From: Isoetes taiwanensis
Lineage: Eukaryota > Streptophyta > Lycopodiopsida > Isoetales > Isoetaceae
Direction of reading: 5' to 3'
Assembly: GCA_021234155.1 (NCBI GenBank)
Contig: JAJEKV010000066.1
Coordinates: 5,047,063 to 5,111,062 of the forward strand
DNA: 64,000 nt
Under the pieces are notes generated by a model. That model saw only the letters and a program-made list of their open reading frames with translations. It was not told the DNA's origin and made no database searches. Positions 47,036 through 59,819 of the stretch are shown in pieces. Both the position numbers and the translations under genes were made by a program. Position 1 is the first letter of the stretch; the number at the start of each line of letters is the position of its first letter.

Positions 47036-47203
47036 GCGATTCAGAAGACAACTCGATAGTCTCCTTTCCTAATAAATTCATTTTTAAGTGTATCATACAT
47101 CTGAACCTTCCGTCATCATTCAAGATCTTAGAACTTGTCATCATACATCAAAAGGAGGATGGTGCACAGAAGTGACAATCAGTTATACGTTTATAAGTTT
47201 TTA

Positions 47204-48158
47204 GGAAAAATTGTAGAAATGCCCTTGTACTTTCGTGTAATTATTGAAATGCCCTTATATTTTCATTATTTGTCAAAATACCCATATAACAAACCTGTTC
47301 CCCCATAGCAAAGCTATTGGGTTGTCAAATTTTCCTGGTTCTTCGCTGTTCTCATTATATAATCGATTTGGGTTGCTTAGGATTTGATTTTTTGAGTTGT
47401 ACCTTCTGTTCTTCATCAGCAAGCGCTCGAGCTTCATATTTGGATCCTATTTTTGTGTAAAATTGGCACTGTATTTTATCAAATCCGACACTTTGTGCAT
47501 TTGATTTGCAAGAATAACAGAGATTAAAACTAGTTATGATGATCCAAGTGAAGGAAAAAAAAAGGCATTTCGAAGGAAAAATGAGTTTGTCCATCGTGGA
47601 TTTAAGCTATCCTAATGCAAAGTACTTCAAAGGAGTGCGCTTTAATGCCCACAAATTCGAATAGGACTTGGTAGAAAAATCTATTCTTGATTCGAATTTG
47701 CCCATTGCATCCTAGACTTTGAATTTGCAGAACTTTTGTTCCATAGTCGCTAATTTTTTCGCAACCTCCGACCTATCAGTTATCCTTTTGAGGTCGGATT
47801 ATACTATCGTAAGTAGTTGAGAACCTCAATCCACCGATATGAATTGGGTATCCATGAAGAGTCTCCCCTTTGTTGACATATCCAAAGAGAATTTCTCCAT
47901 AGCCGTGAATTGGGTCTTCAAGAGTTTGGGTTCCGAAGTTCCCGCAATAGGCATCTATACTACCATTTGTCACACCTCGCACAATTTGCTACCGGTGAAG
48001 CTTTACGATAAAGTGTAACTTAGAGCACCTAAGTAATTAATTTCTTGCAGGAAGTAAGAAACGACGAAAGTATAAGAATAGGGGTATTTTAACAAATATA
48101 AAAAATATAGAGCGTCGACAAATATGCAACAATATAAGGGCATTTTACAATTTTTCCC
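47204..48158. mobile_element. Tourist/Harbinger-like inverted-repeat element
   Basis: The left end GGAAAAATTGTAGAAATGCC and the reverse complement of the right end GGGAAAAATTGTAAAATGCC form terminal inverted repeats that stay similar for about 85 bases, including AAATGCCCTTATAT and AAAATACCC. TTA flanks both ends (47201-47203 and 48159-48161), the 3-bp target duplication typical of PIF/Harbinger and Tourist elements. The ~955-bp interior holds no transposase, so it is a non-autonomous element. Confidence 0.75.
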
Positions 48159-51100
48159 TTAAATTATCGTAATGAATGAAATAAAATGTGACAGTCATGC
48201 AATGCATTTACTATTCTTTTATATTCTTTGCATTATAGTTTTCTCTAATACAAAAATTTGTCTAGCCAGGTATTGTTATGATATGCCACACACGTGTCTA
48301 AAGTTACAAAAAGGAATGTCGAATTTAAGAAAAGGAAGAAGAACATTTGTAACATCCACCAAAAACCAACTAATATCATACACATTGTATATCTTCGTGG
48401 GGATAGGCCATATCAAATAACCCAACCAAACCACCCTCAACCTACTAAAAAGATGTTCACCATTAAAAACTCACAAGAAAGGAAAAAGAAGAAATTGATC
48501 CTGAAGAGCGAGCTGAAATGTTTAGGTAGTTTTCGAAAATATTTAAGTAATCCTACATCCCAAGGGTTGTGATTTGTTGTGGAGAAATATTCTGAAGAAT
48601 CCTCAGACTTCTTTTTTTTGGGTAGAAAAGAAATTGATTATGCAATAGTGTTCAAAGTTTAAATTTTATTTGGAGTTACCGTTGTTTGTAAATTTCAACA
48701 GATACTTCAATGTATAGGGGAAGGGAAGCAGGGGCTCCCCTTCCGCATGGCTTTTTTTTTTTAATCCAGCCGCTTTGAATAGAGATCATTTGAATAGATT
48801 AGGATCATTCGAATAGATGTCAGTTGAACAGATCCGATGAAAGCCGTTGCAAAGACAGTTTTGGTGAAGAGAACTACAAGGATCTCGAAAATGTAAATGG
48901 CCTCGCAAGAACTTCTACAAGAATCGGAAAGAATGGAGCTTAATTGTTTCAGGCCTTTAACCGTCTTCAACTTCTCCAAGAATGGGCAGACCGGTGGTTG
49001 TGTGCTACTTTAACCGTGTCTCAGGTGCTTGCCGTATGCTTGCCGCATGTTGTACTAACCGGGTAAGTTGTGTGCTTGTCAGTATGTTGCTCAACTAGCT
49101 GCTACCGGCGAACCCTAACAAAACCCTAATGCGAAAACTGCCAAATGAAATCAATTCAACTTCCATTCCGCGGTTGTAGAAGCGTTAATGCTGGCGTATA
49201 AGAATGCACGCCAAGGATATTAGACGCACCCGCTTTCCATTTTGTAATGGAGAGTCTATGCCCAAGATATGCTTTCCTTAACATTATATTTGCTACTATA
49301 TTTCCTTTAATAAACTTAGTTATTTTATCTTTAAGCATGTTTATTTACAGCATTATGGGAGTTTTTGAACTTTGTTTTAGGACCATTGATCCGAGAGGAA
49401 TACTCCTCGTGATCATGGCCTCTAATTTTCCTCAAGGTCTACCCCACCTAAAACATCACCGGTGCGCATAGACCAATGGCTAGTGCCACGTAAGTTACAG
49501 TCATGCACCATAGAAGTTATAAAGTTCCCGCCATGGACTACCGAATAAAATGCTCTGCCGCTTGCTAATCCCTTCAATTCAGACTACCGCATTACTTCCC
49601 GAACACAAATCGACTAGAAATCAAGGCTCAAATCAGCCCCAACGTAATATCACCGGTAGCTAATGTACCCAAGTTCTCAACTGCAAATAATATTCCTGCC
49701 ATAATCGAGGGTCAATCAACTCGCTCATAGCAATCGATGGGAGATAAAAATCTTGCAAATCGCTTCTCAAGAAGTCAAGGAAAAAGAGAGGATTAGGCCA
49801 CATCCAAGAACCGACCATGGCAAAGATCCAAATGTAAGTATTACCACGCCTTAAACCATCGCTTTCTGCCACCGCTTGAAGCGCTTAGCTCCCTGCTCAT
49901 CCCTCTTCACACAATAGAACGGGGCTAATGTACACCGAGTTCTCGCGAATAGACGTGAGTGTGCATTCTATCTACGCCTCTAAAAATGGCACCCGAAATT
50001 GCAACTAGAAACATGACTACCTAATGTTCTCAAGACGTAACATCTAAATGGCAAGAAGCTCCTCAAAGCCCCTAAATATACCGGCTTCTATACTATACAC
50101 AGTAAAATTCATTTCCACCATTGCATTCCAAATACCAAACAAAAAACGGGGAAGTTTATTGAGTGATTTTAAATGCCAAGGATAGTAACTTTCTTTATCT
50201 TCCACCTCTAAAACACATACCTAAAACTCACCATCGTACAAATATCAGTTTTTTGTGCTGAATAATAATAGAAAATGTAGTCCGTACACGTGGCATGTCT
50301 GGCCTTCAAAGCGCCTCTGTTGAACCAATGGAGAAGAAACAAAACAAAAGCAAAAATGAAAAGGCGTTGCAAATGTGAACAGAAACGAACAGAGAAGCTA
50401 AATTCAGCGAAAAGCTGGTTGATGGAAGAGTCAATGCAAGAAGAACAGAAACAGAATCGCTGGGCAAAGGAACCCAGCTAACAAAATTGTAGGGTGATGC
50501 GACCACTGCAAGAAATAAGAATCCAAATACAAATAAGAATCCAAACACAAGCTTGATTCACTGCAAAATAAGACTAATTACCGCTGATGCACATCTTCTT
50601 TTCAAGCAGACCTGCTCCACGCGGCTCTAACTCTCCACTTGCCCGTCTCCAGCAAATTCAGCACCATAAAGCAGAACAGAGAGATAAATAATAGAAATTC
50701 ATGGTCTAACCCATTTGAAAAAACGCCATCTGCTCCCACAAAATCGCCAAAATCTTGCCCAGCGCGAGGCCTGCCTTGACCGATTCCTGCCAAGGTGATG
50801 CTTCAGGGCCACCATGGCAAGCGTAAACCATTCTGGCTTTGGTGGAGCAATTCTAATTCTGTCTGTTGCAGACTGTCGTCCAAAGTCAACCAGGCCAACC
50901 CAACGGGCGAAAGCAGTGAGCACATTCCAACAAAAACAAACAACCACACGCCAAATAAAAATTCATTAGAAACCTACTGAGAGAAATGGCAGCGTGATGA
51001 CAATTTGAGAATTTTGGATACAACAGACCAAATGGCAGACACATTCAGGGAAAATCAAATACCAAACCAGCTCAGAGTACTTGCTCAAGCCTTAGATAAA

Positions 51101-51839
51101 TGATGAAACATGAGTAGCGTGATAAACAGGTATCAAATTACATGATCATGATCATGAAAGATTTTACCTGCACCAGGCCTGCACTAGACAAATATTGAAC
51201 ATTGCAAGTATGTAAACTCAAACTGACAACTTCAAACAACCAACCATACAATTCTACATGGACTACATTATCAAATGGAGAACTCTAAACAACCGAACAT
51301 AATTTGTAACACGGAGGTGTATCTACATCAGATTGCCCACCATAAAAAAAATGCCTGGATAACTTGTTTAGGTTTGCAATCTAAAAGAAATAGGCATGCA
51401 CGAGTAAAAAACTTTCATTATAGCAAATGACTTACAGAAAGGAAAAGAAGCTATTAAGATCATGCTTGAGCATGCTTTTGCAAAGTTCTTCCATTTAAAA
51501 AGCTCTCCAGTCTACTTGATTACAACTTCAGAAAACTTGCTCTTGAGCTTCATATGAGATACTAAAGCTCTCTGGACAAATGTTTTACATCAAGGCAATA
51601 GCAGTATGACGACCTTGACATGGAATAGGTAATACTAAGATCCGACAAATTGCTTCCGCCATCAAAATATGACTTGCTGCCGCTATAATCGACATTAGGT
51701 TTGACATATTCAGAAGCCAACGCAGATCCTATCCATTTGGTGGTGTTACATTTTCGTCTGTCTATCCAACTTCATCCATATAACATGCTGCTACTTGTTG
51801 CTCTAAAAGAATCTGAAACCCACTGGTCTGGGTAACAGA
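48159..51839. other. No recognisable gene in ~3.7 kb
   Basis: Mostly AT-rich. The segment 50600-50950 is GC-richer and on the reverse strand reads PPKPEWFTLAMVALKHH in an 82-codon frame that looks protein-like, but it cannot be assigned and no linked exon is visible. Repeated GAATAGA(T)/TTTGAATAGA-type words occur near 48775-48830. Confidence 0.45.
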
Positions 51840-52162
51840 TGAATTGATAGCCCACTGAACTATTCTGATTTACCTCGACAGCCCAGCGACGAATCTGCTG
51901 CATCAACTTTCTGGTCTGCTCACTGCTGCCTCCCGATCCTCCTTCTGGCAGATCCGATCTCTGTTGCACACTTCCGCACCTCCAGATGCATCTGGAATCC
52001 TCCTGGGTCTGTGCTGCTCACTCTTTCTGCTGTTCGCTTTCCCTCTTTAAGCCTCTCCTTTCCGCGTCCGTTACATTCCCCGATCAGATATTGCACCGCC
52101 TTCCACGGTTAGCCACGTGTACTGTATTCTTCTTCTCATATTTAGAAAGGCTAAATTCAACA
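51840..52162 (-). repeat. Ty1/copia 3' LTR (reverse-strand element)
   Basis: About 323 bp aligning with 56350-56668. On the reverse strand it begins TGTTGAATTTAGCC and ends GGGCTATCAATTCA, giving TG...CA. A polypurine tract, AAAGGGGAG, precedes it directly at about 52164-52174. Confidence 0.8.
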
Positions 52163-52259
52163 AACTCCCCTTTAGCCTTTATGGTCTGGCAACCCTACTA
52201 GGTTCTTTGCAGTTATTTTGCTTAATGGGCTCAAAACAGAGCCTTTGTTAACATATCCG

Positions 52260-52800
52260 CCTGCTGAAGATGGGTGGAATATACGTCACATTTATCTCTT
52301 TCCACTTCATCTCAGATGAAGATGATGAATGCTCGATGTGTTGGTTTCGAGTAAGAATCGATTCTTCATTATCGCACTTCATTTTATTATCACAGGCTAA
52401 TATAATATGGTACCTTTCGGGCCTCGTGGATTTCAACCTTAGCTATCTCTACGCGAGCCAATTATTTCGGTGCCGCCATGACACTTACATACTCCGGGCT
52501 CACATCATTAGATTTGGCAACGCATTCTTGCTTTTACATGCTCATGATATCGCTACGGCCAGATCCCTGTTTGCATAAATAGCCGTATGTGGATTTCGCC
52601 ATCGAGCATCTCTCCCACCAAGGCTCAAGATAACTAACCAATTGTTCTCTTCAGACTTTCAAAAATAAATTCCGTAGGTCGTCCTTTTAAGTATCCGGAA
52701 AGCACTCTTTTGCCGCTACTCAATGTCAGATTCCGTGATTACAAAACCGCTAGTGTTCACCACATAGTGATGTCCTGCCGAAAAAGTACTTGTAATGTAC
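52260..52800 (-). pseudogene. Copia RNase H relic
   Basis: Reverse-strand fragments KRVLSGYLKGRPTEFIFES (the region before RNase H in copia) and, at the end, a segment with TRNQHIEHSSSSSEMKWKEI and NVTYI correspond to the usual TKHIDIRYHFIRE...I...Y.PT end. Frame changes are frequent, and the active-site acidic residues cannot all be placed. Confidence 0.65.
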
Positions 52801-52899
52801 AACAAGTACCAAATCAATGATCTCGTAAGGTCTAGCCTTCATTTCCTTAGTTCTTTGGGGTCTTAGGACACATATCTCCACAATTCATCCTCAAGCCAT

Positions 52900-53420
52900 A
52901 GGTGTTTTTGTTGGATTGCATTCAAGACTTGAATTTAGCCAATACTTCCTCAATATTTGTTCCCGCTGTAAGATATAACTCTCGTTTTTATCCTTCGAAC
53001 TTCCATTCCTAGCAACTTCTCCAAATCTCCTGTCCGGTTATCCGAATCAATTCATTCAAATAATGCTTTGTAATCTATCATCAAACCTCTCCGCTATTGC
53101 TTACAATGACGCTAACATCTACATAGAGGCCATAATCAGATATTTGTCCCCATTCCTTTTCATGTATAGATTACCCTCGGTTCTTAACTTTGCAAATCCG
53201 CAGATGAGAAACCGTTTATGCACAAGTACCACCGCCGTCGCTTGCCTAAGACCGTAAACCGCTTTTAATTTACACACCATGTTCGACCTTTGTTCATAGC
53301 CTGTGGCTGCTCCATGTATATTTCTTCATCTAAATCCCTATTCAAGAACGCAGCCTTAATATCCATAAGGGTTATTCCATATCATTCTCAGATTGCAAGT
53401 GCGAGGAGTGTCCTCGACCG
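52900..53420 (-). pseudogene. Copia reverse transcriptase relic
   Basis: LMDIKAAFLNRDLDEEIYME (about 53305-53370) is the diagnostic RT motif; CKLKAVYGLRQ follows near 53240 and YMKRNGDKYLIMA at 53128-53168. The catalytic Y-V-D-D reads YVDV near 53115, in a shifted frame. The element cannot encode active RT. Confidence 0.8.
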
Positions 53421-54112
53421 TTCTTTGACGATATGAGAATGTATCCTTAGTTCATTTCTTTCTGAGTATATTCTTGCAAATCAGGCCTTTATAACAAGGC
53501 TTCTACCGATCCAGATCATAATTTTAAAAGCCACTTGCTTCCTTACCTACATTCTTATCTTTTGCCACACACTTAGTTCATAGGTGCTCCGGCCCTTCTA
53601 AACGAATTTAATCTACTTTGCATGTATTTCTTTCCATTGATCCGCGATCCTTCTTTCCGCTTTCCACCGCTTCCGGGTTTCATCAGACAAGACAATACCT
53701 TAGGCTTCCTTTGTCTAGTTGTCTTCCCACTTTCGCCCCGTCAGAGCAAACTTGTGTCAAATGAAACTCCTGCTTTTAGACGCTTCCGCATCACTACGCC
53801 GGTGATCTCCTACTTCCTTCTCCGCCTCGGGAGGTCCGTGCCCCGTGCACTATTGGTATCAATCGACCCCATGCACCTCCTCCCGCTCACCCTCCGTCCA
53901 TGAGGTGCACTATCGGCTCACTGACTCATACACCTCATCCGTTCCACGCCTATTTCTTCAATCTCATTGTTGGGCCTCTCAGATCCTCTTCACTCTCTCG
54001 ACCTACACATTGATTTCATCTTCCTTAACATCGTGGGTCTCAAGCCTTCCTTATCATCCGTCACCGCCTCCAAGTATTCTCGGCCGGGCACCTACCATTT
54101 GTTTCACTGGGC

Positions 54113-54660
54113 TTAGACTTTTTCCTCGCTCTTGTATAGAACATTCTCATTAAACACAACATCCCTACTAACATATACCTTACGTAGACTGGGTTCATAC
54201 AATATGTAGCCATTTGTCCGCTCATCAGAATCCACTAGGAAGGCACACATGCTCCGACATCCAGTTTTCCTTAACTCTTCCGCACCATCATATGTTTTAG
54301 ACACCTATAGACTTTTAAATCTTTTTCACAGATATTTCCGCTCGTTAGTCTAATACTTTTCCGCACTTCCTCTTTTCACAAAGAATCGTTGGCACCCTTG
54401 TTTTGAATGTAGGTAGCTATGCATAAAATTTTCTCTAGATCGTTTGCAAACCCGCATGCTTGCTACGGATCGCCGCATTCATGATGTAGGCGATGGCGTC
54501 ATACCCATTCGCTGTGGTGTATCTGCATGTATATTGTTTCCTGACTCGCGACTTGACAATACTCTTACAAAATTCGTGATGATCTATACTCTCCACCAAG
54601 GTCAGATCTTGTGACATTTCACTTTTAGTGATGTTTCTCTTCACTTCTCGCGAACATATA
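54113..54660 (-). pseudogene. Copia integrase relic
   Basis: A YTPQ(R)NG-like segment near 54510, in one frame beside a long open one, marks the catalytic core (normally YTPQQNGVAER). The C-terminal part is clear: DSDERTNGYILYEPSLRKVY and SRDVVFNE at 54113-54304. Stops and indels separate these parts. Confidence 0.75.
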
Positions 54661-54800
54661 ATTTAAATGCATCAAATACTTGATCTTTAGTCTTAGGCCA
54701 GTATATTTAGTACGCTCTTATCAGAATCGCCAATAGCAGCTAAGTATGGATTTCGCCCCCTACTTTCTCAACCTCGCATAGTCTTAAAACATTCAATGCA

Positions 54801-55022
54801 CTAGTTCAAGTAACTCATGCTCTTTCCTTTATTTCTAAATGCCACTCTATTTTGTTTTCCCAACATGCAAGCTTCACATACGCCATCAACCTCGCAACTT
54901 TTGTAATCAAGTCTATCTAAAAGATTGTGCCTTTTTGCTATTTTAATGTTGTCATAGCGCATGCCCCCAACCTTGCGCCAAAGTCTTAAGCTATCGAGGG
55001 AGATACCTATTGATGGCATCAT
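54801..55022 (-). pseudogene. Copia GAG_pre-integrase domain
   Basis: LWRKVGGMRYDNIKI and KSCEVDGVCEACMLGKQ match the domain consensus (LWHRRLGH..., then CxxC followed by GKQ). The HHCC zinc site has lost its first His in LWRK. Confidence 0.8.
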
Positions 55023-55499
55023 TCACATCCAATTCAAACAGTTTCCCCTTCTTTGTGCTTCAAACAATTTAATACCTCCTCTAATGAACTTGCATCCATA
55101 CTTATGAAAAATAAATCATATCCATATCCACCGATTGGCAACTCTAAATTAGATTAACAACATTCCGGCACAAATAATGTGATTCGCAAACTTAAAACAC
55201 TTTGCCTTTAACCAAAATATAAAGTTCCTTTTCCAAGCACCTTCAGATTGCTCCATTGCCTATCCAATGCCTCTTGCAATCCACACTGCTCAATGCATTT
55301 CAACATGTCAGCGAAGCTCACTATGGAGACTGCACCTTAATCTACGTCAGTAATAGTTTCATCCAAATTTTTCGTAACATTGATTTTGAGATGTGATGTT
55401 CATTTTGAAAAATGACTTGGTAAGTACTTATATTTCTTCTTCTGCGGAGAGCTCCCATCGCCGGGCGGCTCTCGTGACGCCTTCCCCAACCGCTGCAAC

Positions 55500-56260
55500 T
55501 ACGCGGCGCGTCTTTCCACGGCCAAACGAATCCACGTACTCACGCCTCGATACCATTTTTCCCCTGATTCGACATCTACTTTGATGTGACCAAACTTCGC
55601 GATCCGCGAATATTGTATTCCCCGCTTCTCTCCCTCTCTTCCGTCTCCGACCTCCTTTGCCGCATTCTCCCGCGACAAGGTAATTAAGGTTCTTCTCGGC
55701 TCCCCGTACTGATTCTTACCAAAACCTCCCTGCTCAAGCCTCATTTAATTGCTTCTATTGCTTCATCCGTGGTGGATGGTCCTTCACTAGTATAGCTAAA
55801 TCTTTAAATGAAATCCTCTGAAATGCTCAAGCATAGCTACACTCTTCATTGTCATTATAACGCTGGGCCCACCCATCCAAATCGGTAACAAATAATCTAA
55901 GATTTCAGATTGCTTCAGATCATCACCTTTCTTGAATTGCAAGTTATGCACTTTCATTTCCGTGGATATCAATTCAGTAGACGCCTTCCTCATATCTTTT
56001 AGAAGATACATATCTTCGCCTGTTTGTGCTGAATTTCAAGCACAATGTCACCACTCAGCCGGCCATGATAATGGCTTTGCACCTCTCTCCTCTCACATCC
56101 AAATTTTAGTTTCGTATCCCGATGCTTCCGCGCCACTTTAGACTGATGGAATCTCCTCTTTTGCTGGATCAACCAAATCCCACAAATTTTTATCTACCTT
56201 CGTAGTCAAGATGATTTGGCCTTCCAAAGTCGGAAGCCACTGTTCCCATCAAACACTCGT
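55500..56260 (-). pseudogene. Copia gag relic
   Basis: Pieces in order on the reverse strand: DKNLWDLVDPAKEEIPSV near 56160, a helical part with MKVHNLQFKKGDDLKQSEIL and DYLLPIWMGGPS (55796-56011), then KFGHIKVD near 55570, the end of a zinc-knuckle region. Matches the UBN2/DUF4219-type gag of plant copia elements. Confidence 0.7.
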
Positions 56261-56294
56261 CAAGAGATAGGTCAATGCCAATCGGCCGCTACAT

Positions 56295-56309
56295 CTTAGT
56301 TCATACCAC
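56295..56309 (-). other. Copia primer-binding site
   Basis: Reverse strand reads GGTGGTATGAACTAAG about 40 bases after the 5' LTR end; it resembles TGGTATCAGAGC for initiator tRNA-Met with several substitutions. The distance from the LTR is unusual and may reflect an insertion. Confidence 0.5.
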
Positions 56310-56349
56310 CGCTGTTCTTAAGAATCGAACCCACCGTCTCTAAATGTGA

Positions 56350-56668
56350 TGAATTGATAGCCCATCAACTATTCTGATTTACCCGACGTACCTGGCACGA
56401 CTACCGGGTGATCAACCTTTCTTCGGTTCTGCCACCGCCGCTTCCCCGATCCTCCCCGCAGATCCGGGATTCTCACAGACACTTCACACTCCTCCGTGAG
56501 GTTATCGAACTTTCCCTGGTCTGTGCCGCTTCACTCTTCTTTGCTGTTCGCTTCCTTTTAAGCTCTCCTTTCCGCCCCTGCTACATTTCCTCGACGATAT
56601 TGCACCTTCCACTAGGGGCCACGGTATCAGATTCTTCTTTCCCTCATTTATAAAGGCTAAATTCAACA
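56350..56668 (-). repeat. Ty1/copia 5' LTR (reverse-strand element)
   Basis: About 319 bp. Termini match the other LTR exactly in the first and last ~14 bases (TGTTGAATTTAGCC; CTATCAATTCA). Internal differences are concentrated at CTG and CAG triplets. Confidence 0.8.
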
Positions 56669-57580
56669 CTACTTATGTTGCCAGTCAAAATGTTGTATCA
56701 TTTTAATATACACCTATCATTTAATTTACGTCATTTGATGTTGTATCATTTAATATGCTCAATATATGCTGTGATGTTGAGATTGAGATGGGACGGGGAC
56801 TTGACATTTGTAACTTAACTTATATGAAACGTTTTTGAATCACGGTTTAGAAGTTTCTGTCTCAAGCATCATAAATCGTGATGATTCTACTACGGCGATG
56901 CGGCACTAACTGGCTTTTTCTGCTGAAAAAGTCTCCTAGATATGGATATGGAGACTTCAACCTCCGAATTTAATCGAATATTGCCATGTGGCTTGCCTAT
57001 ATGGACAAGGCCGCCATCTTTAGCTATATACATGACATGCTTTGATGCACCCACATTGAAGCACAAGCAAGCGAAACGGTAAGCGAATTGATGTTGTAAT
57101 TCTACTCTTTGAAATCTCACACCACGTCCTTTTTATTTTTCCGGGCATCCTACAAAGTTCTTTTCTTGGCGGTTGTGGCAATCTTTCTAGTCTTTCATGC
57201 ATCCATTGCATACCGTCTCAAGGCACTTATAAAGATCCAAACCGCTAATGTTCTAAAACCATTACGTACCGTTGGATGTGTCAATTTCAGCAAAAGGATG
57301 TTGCTCACAAATTAAGTTCAGTACGCCATTCAAGTTTCTACTATGGTCCTAATTGTGGTAGGCACGCCACAAATCAACTGAACGATATTGATTTCGGTAC
57401 CCGTGTTTCCAATGCAAAGTCATGTCAAGTGAAATGCTAGATCTACCAAGATGTCATGAATAAAACTTGGAGAGTCTTTGCTATATAATATTATTATATG
57501 TGCTTCATTAAGCTTGCATAAATAAATAAATTATGAGGAGTTTATCTCATCTCATATACGTATTAACATATATTGCTTGA
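56669..57580. other. No recognisable gene
   Basis: AT-rich sequence with ATTTAAT(A/T)ATA-type words and frames of up to 76 codons without motifs. Confidence 0.45.
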
Positions 57581-57790
57581 CAATGAATAGAAGAGAATAG
57601 AATAGAATAGAATAACAGAACAATCGTAATGAACAGAATGTATCAGAATAGAATAGAATGTAGAATAGAATAGAATAGAATAGAGGCTTTATTGTCCACT
57701 TTATAATTCAATCGCCTACGGGTCCCAAAAAGAGAGAGCAACACAATCTACCTCTAATCTTAGAACAGAATAGAATGAATAGAATAGAGG
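57581..57790 (-). mobile_element. (GAATA)n tract with LINE 3' end block
   Basis: Interrupted GAATA pentamers extend over about 100 bases (57581-57684), followed by GGCTTTATTGTCCACTTTA and CCTACGGGTCCC then AAGAGAGAGCAA, matching the 3' block of the LINE at 61.7 kb (TTTTATCGTCCAC, CCTATGGGACCC, AAGAGAGAGCAA). A second short GAATA tract lies at 57765-57790. Confidence 0.7.
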
Positions 57791-59682
57791 CAAGTGATAA
57801 ACAGTTTGTTTCACACAAAAGCATTACTATGAGTCACCGGCATCTCACAAAGCTGTGTCTCTCGCCTAATGACATGTTGGTACTATTTTTCATCATGTAG
57901 AAAGTAAAGATAATGATCTCATCTTTTGTGAATTTGGAGATAAGTTGAATGCTATATATATTATGAAGATCATTTTATCGCATTAAAAACATCATTATAA
58001 CAAATTCTGGTCATGATAGGAACAAAGCCCAAGATTTCGAAGGGATCAGAAGAACACAAAACTGCCATAGATAGGCTTCTGTCTTGTGAAGACATGTTCA
58101 AAATTCAAGTTGCATATTTGATGTCTTATGTCCGCTCAATTATGAATTCTACTGTATTACTTCTACCCAATGATTTTATAGTGAGATTGTTTAGGTAGGT
58201 AAGTTTTGGTGCAATTTTCTTTTCAGCTAATATGTTAAACTAAACATTGCAACGGAGTGTTTTATTCTTGAGCTTGTATAGTAGATGTCTTTGGGGTTGT
58301 ATTCTATCATCCTTGAATGTAACTTAATAAGCTTAATGCACCTTAATATTTGCTTGCTTTTAGTACTTTCTAGACATGGAGCAACATGGATGGGGTCTTT
58401 GTGGTAAGCATGCATGTCTTTAAAACAATGAGATTTTGAACGAAAATAAATGCAATTGCACAACATCAAACCACCGCTGGGAGGAATGTTGTGGTCCCCA
58501 TCATTCGCAGTGTTTCTTCCCAAAAGTACCCCTCTCTCAGCTAGCCCCAAGCACCTCACCCTACTTTACATGTCTATTGCTATAGTGAGGGAAGTTGTAA
58601 ATTCTGCTGAGGTCATCTCTCAGCATCTAGACATAGGTCTCATTAGTCGAATCCACATGCATAGAGGTATATGGGAACCTCATAGACAAGGTTCTACGCC
58701 TAGCCGTTAATCAGCAGTTGGTGGTCTCTGAAGTCGACTTCTTCAAATTTCTACCGTTTCATGCCAATGTGAAAGTGATTGATCAGATGCATAGTCTGCT
58801 TCCTAACGCATAATTCAATCGCGCACTCTGAATTGCCTTCCATTTTCTTTGCCGACAAATGGCTAATACATCCATTGTAGATGACCATTCAAAGATGCGA
58901 CATATTTGTAGCAACTGGCTCGCCAAAGCGCCGCGGATCGATCAATGGATTTTGTCCTTTAATGTCTCATAGCCATGGTGTCTCGCACGGCCGAAGTTAA
59001 AAGACGCCCTTCAAAGCATCAAAATTTGCTAGCAAATTTCTATCCCCATGTGCCCATTAAAGTCCCTCTCCAAAGAATATGACGGGCCCAAATCAGCTCG
59101 TGGCCGCCATATCATCATGTAGATCGATATACGTGTCCAATCTATCCAACTGGAAAGTGGTGACAAATAATAGAAGATAGGTAATCGCATGTGGAAAAGT
59201 AGCATAGTACCACAAAGAGGTAAGGCTCCTATAGTAATTCATCACAAATGCTAGTATACAATGCGTGAAAGATCAATGGGAGTCACCTATGAAAACAAAT
59301 ACCGTCTAGCTACCCCATAAATGAAATAAGAAAATATGCAAAGCAAGAGAGAGGACAATGGCTTACAAATCCTCATTCTCCGATAAAAACCCTTCGCAGT
59401 TTCGAGAAAACCTAATGAGACATGGTCACAACGGGATGCCCTCAAGAGCAAGCAGGAAATCGGGTGTAGCTAGCCAAACGCCGCGATCAACGCTTCTGGT
59501 ATGGAATGTGTGAAACCCGAAAACGGAAAAGAAATTTCTAGAAAGTACCTCAAGTAAACGTTAGAAAAAATAGGTACAACCATGGCAAAAGAGCACCCCT
59601 TAAGAAAAATAGCCCTAAGCAGTTTTCAAAAAAACATCCATTAGATATTAGGAACCGTGAAGTAAAACATATATAGAAAAGA
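57791..59682. other. No recognisable gene
   Basis: No frame with family motifs. The stretch 58450-58710 is open for 86 codons but carries no recognisable domain. Confidence 0.45.
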
Positions 59683-59795
59683 ACATCACCGAAAGGTGAA
59701 AAGAAAAATAGCATCACCAACAAGTGGAAATCATTCAGCATCACCCAACCGTGGAAAATAGAGAGAGCATCACCCATCGTAGTGAAAAAAAGCAA
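59683..59795. repeat. Four imperfect ~28-bp repeats (AGCATCACC...GTGGAAA)
   Basis: AACATCACCGAAAGGTGAAA, AGCATCACCAACAAGTGGAA, AGCATCACCCAACCGTGGAA and AGCATCACCCATCGTAGTGA follow each other at 26-32 base spacing. A fifth related word (AGCATCACCCAATGAGTACG) is at about 60289. Each has a small internal inverted repeat (TCACC...GGTGA) in the first copy only. Confidence 0.65.
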
Positions 59796-59819
59796 TGTTG
59801 TTAAGTACAGTTTTCTGCA

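Larger units (their letters stand above)
51840..56668 (-). mobile_element. Ty1/copia retrotransposon (full length, degenerate)
   Basis: About 4.83 kb on the reverse strand in the order LTR - PBS - gag - GAG_pre-integrase - integrase - RT - RNase H - PPT - LTR. All coding parts are broken by frame changes and stops. Integrase before RT defines the copia order. The 5-bp flanks (ACAGA and CTACT) do not match, so no target-site duplication is evident. Confidence 0.85.

Noticed and set aside
47192-48170. Mutator-like assignment of the inverted-repeat element
   Set aside because: The 9-base flanks do not match each other, while TTA flanks both ends, which fits Harbinger/Tourist better.
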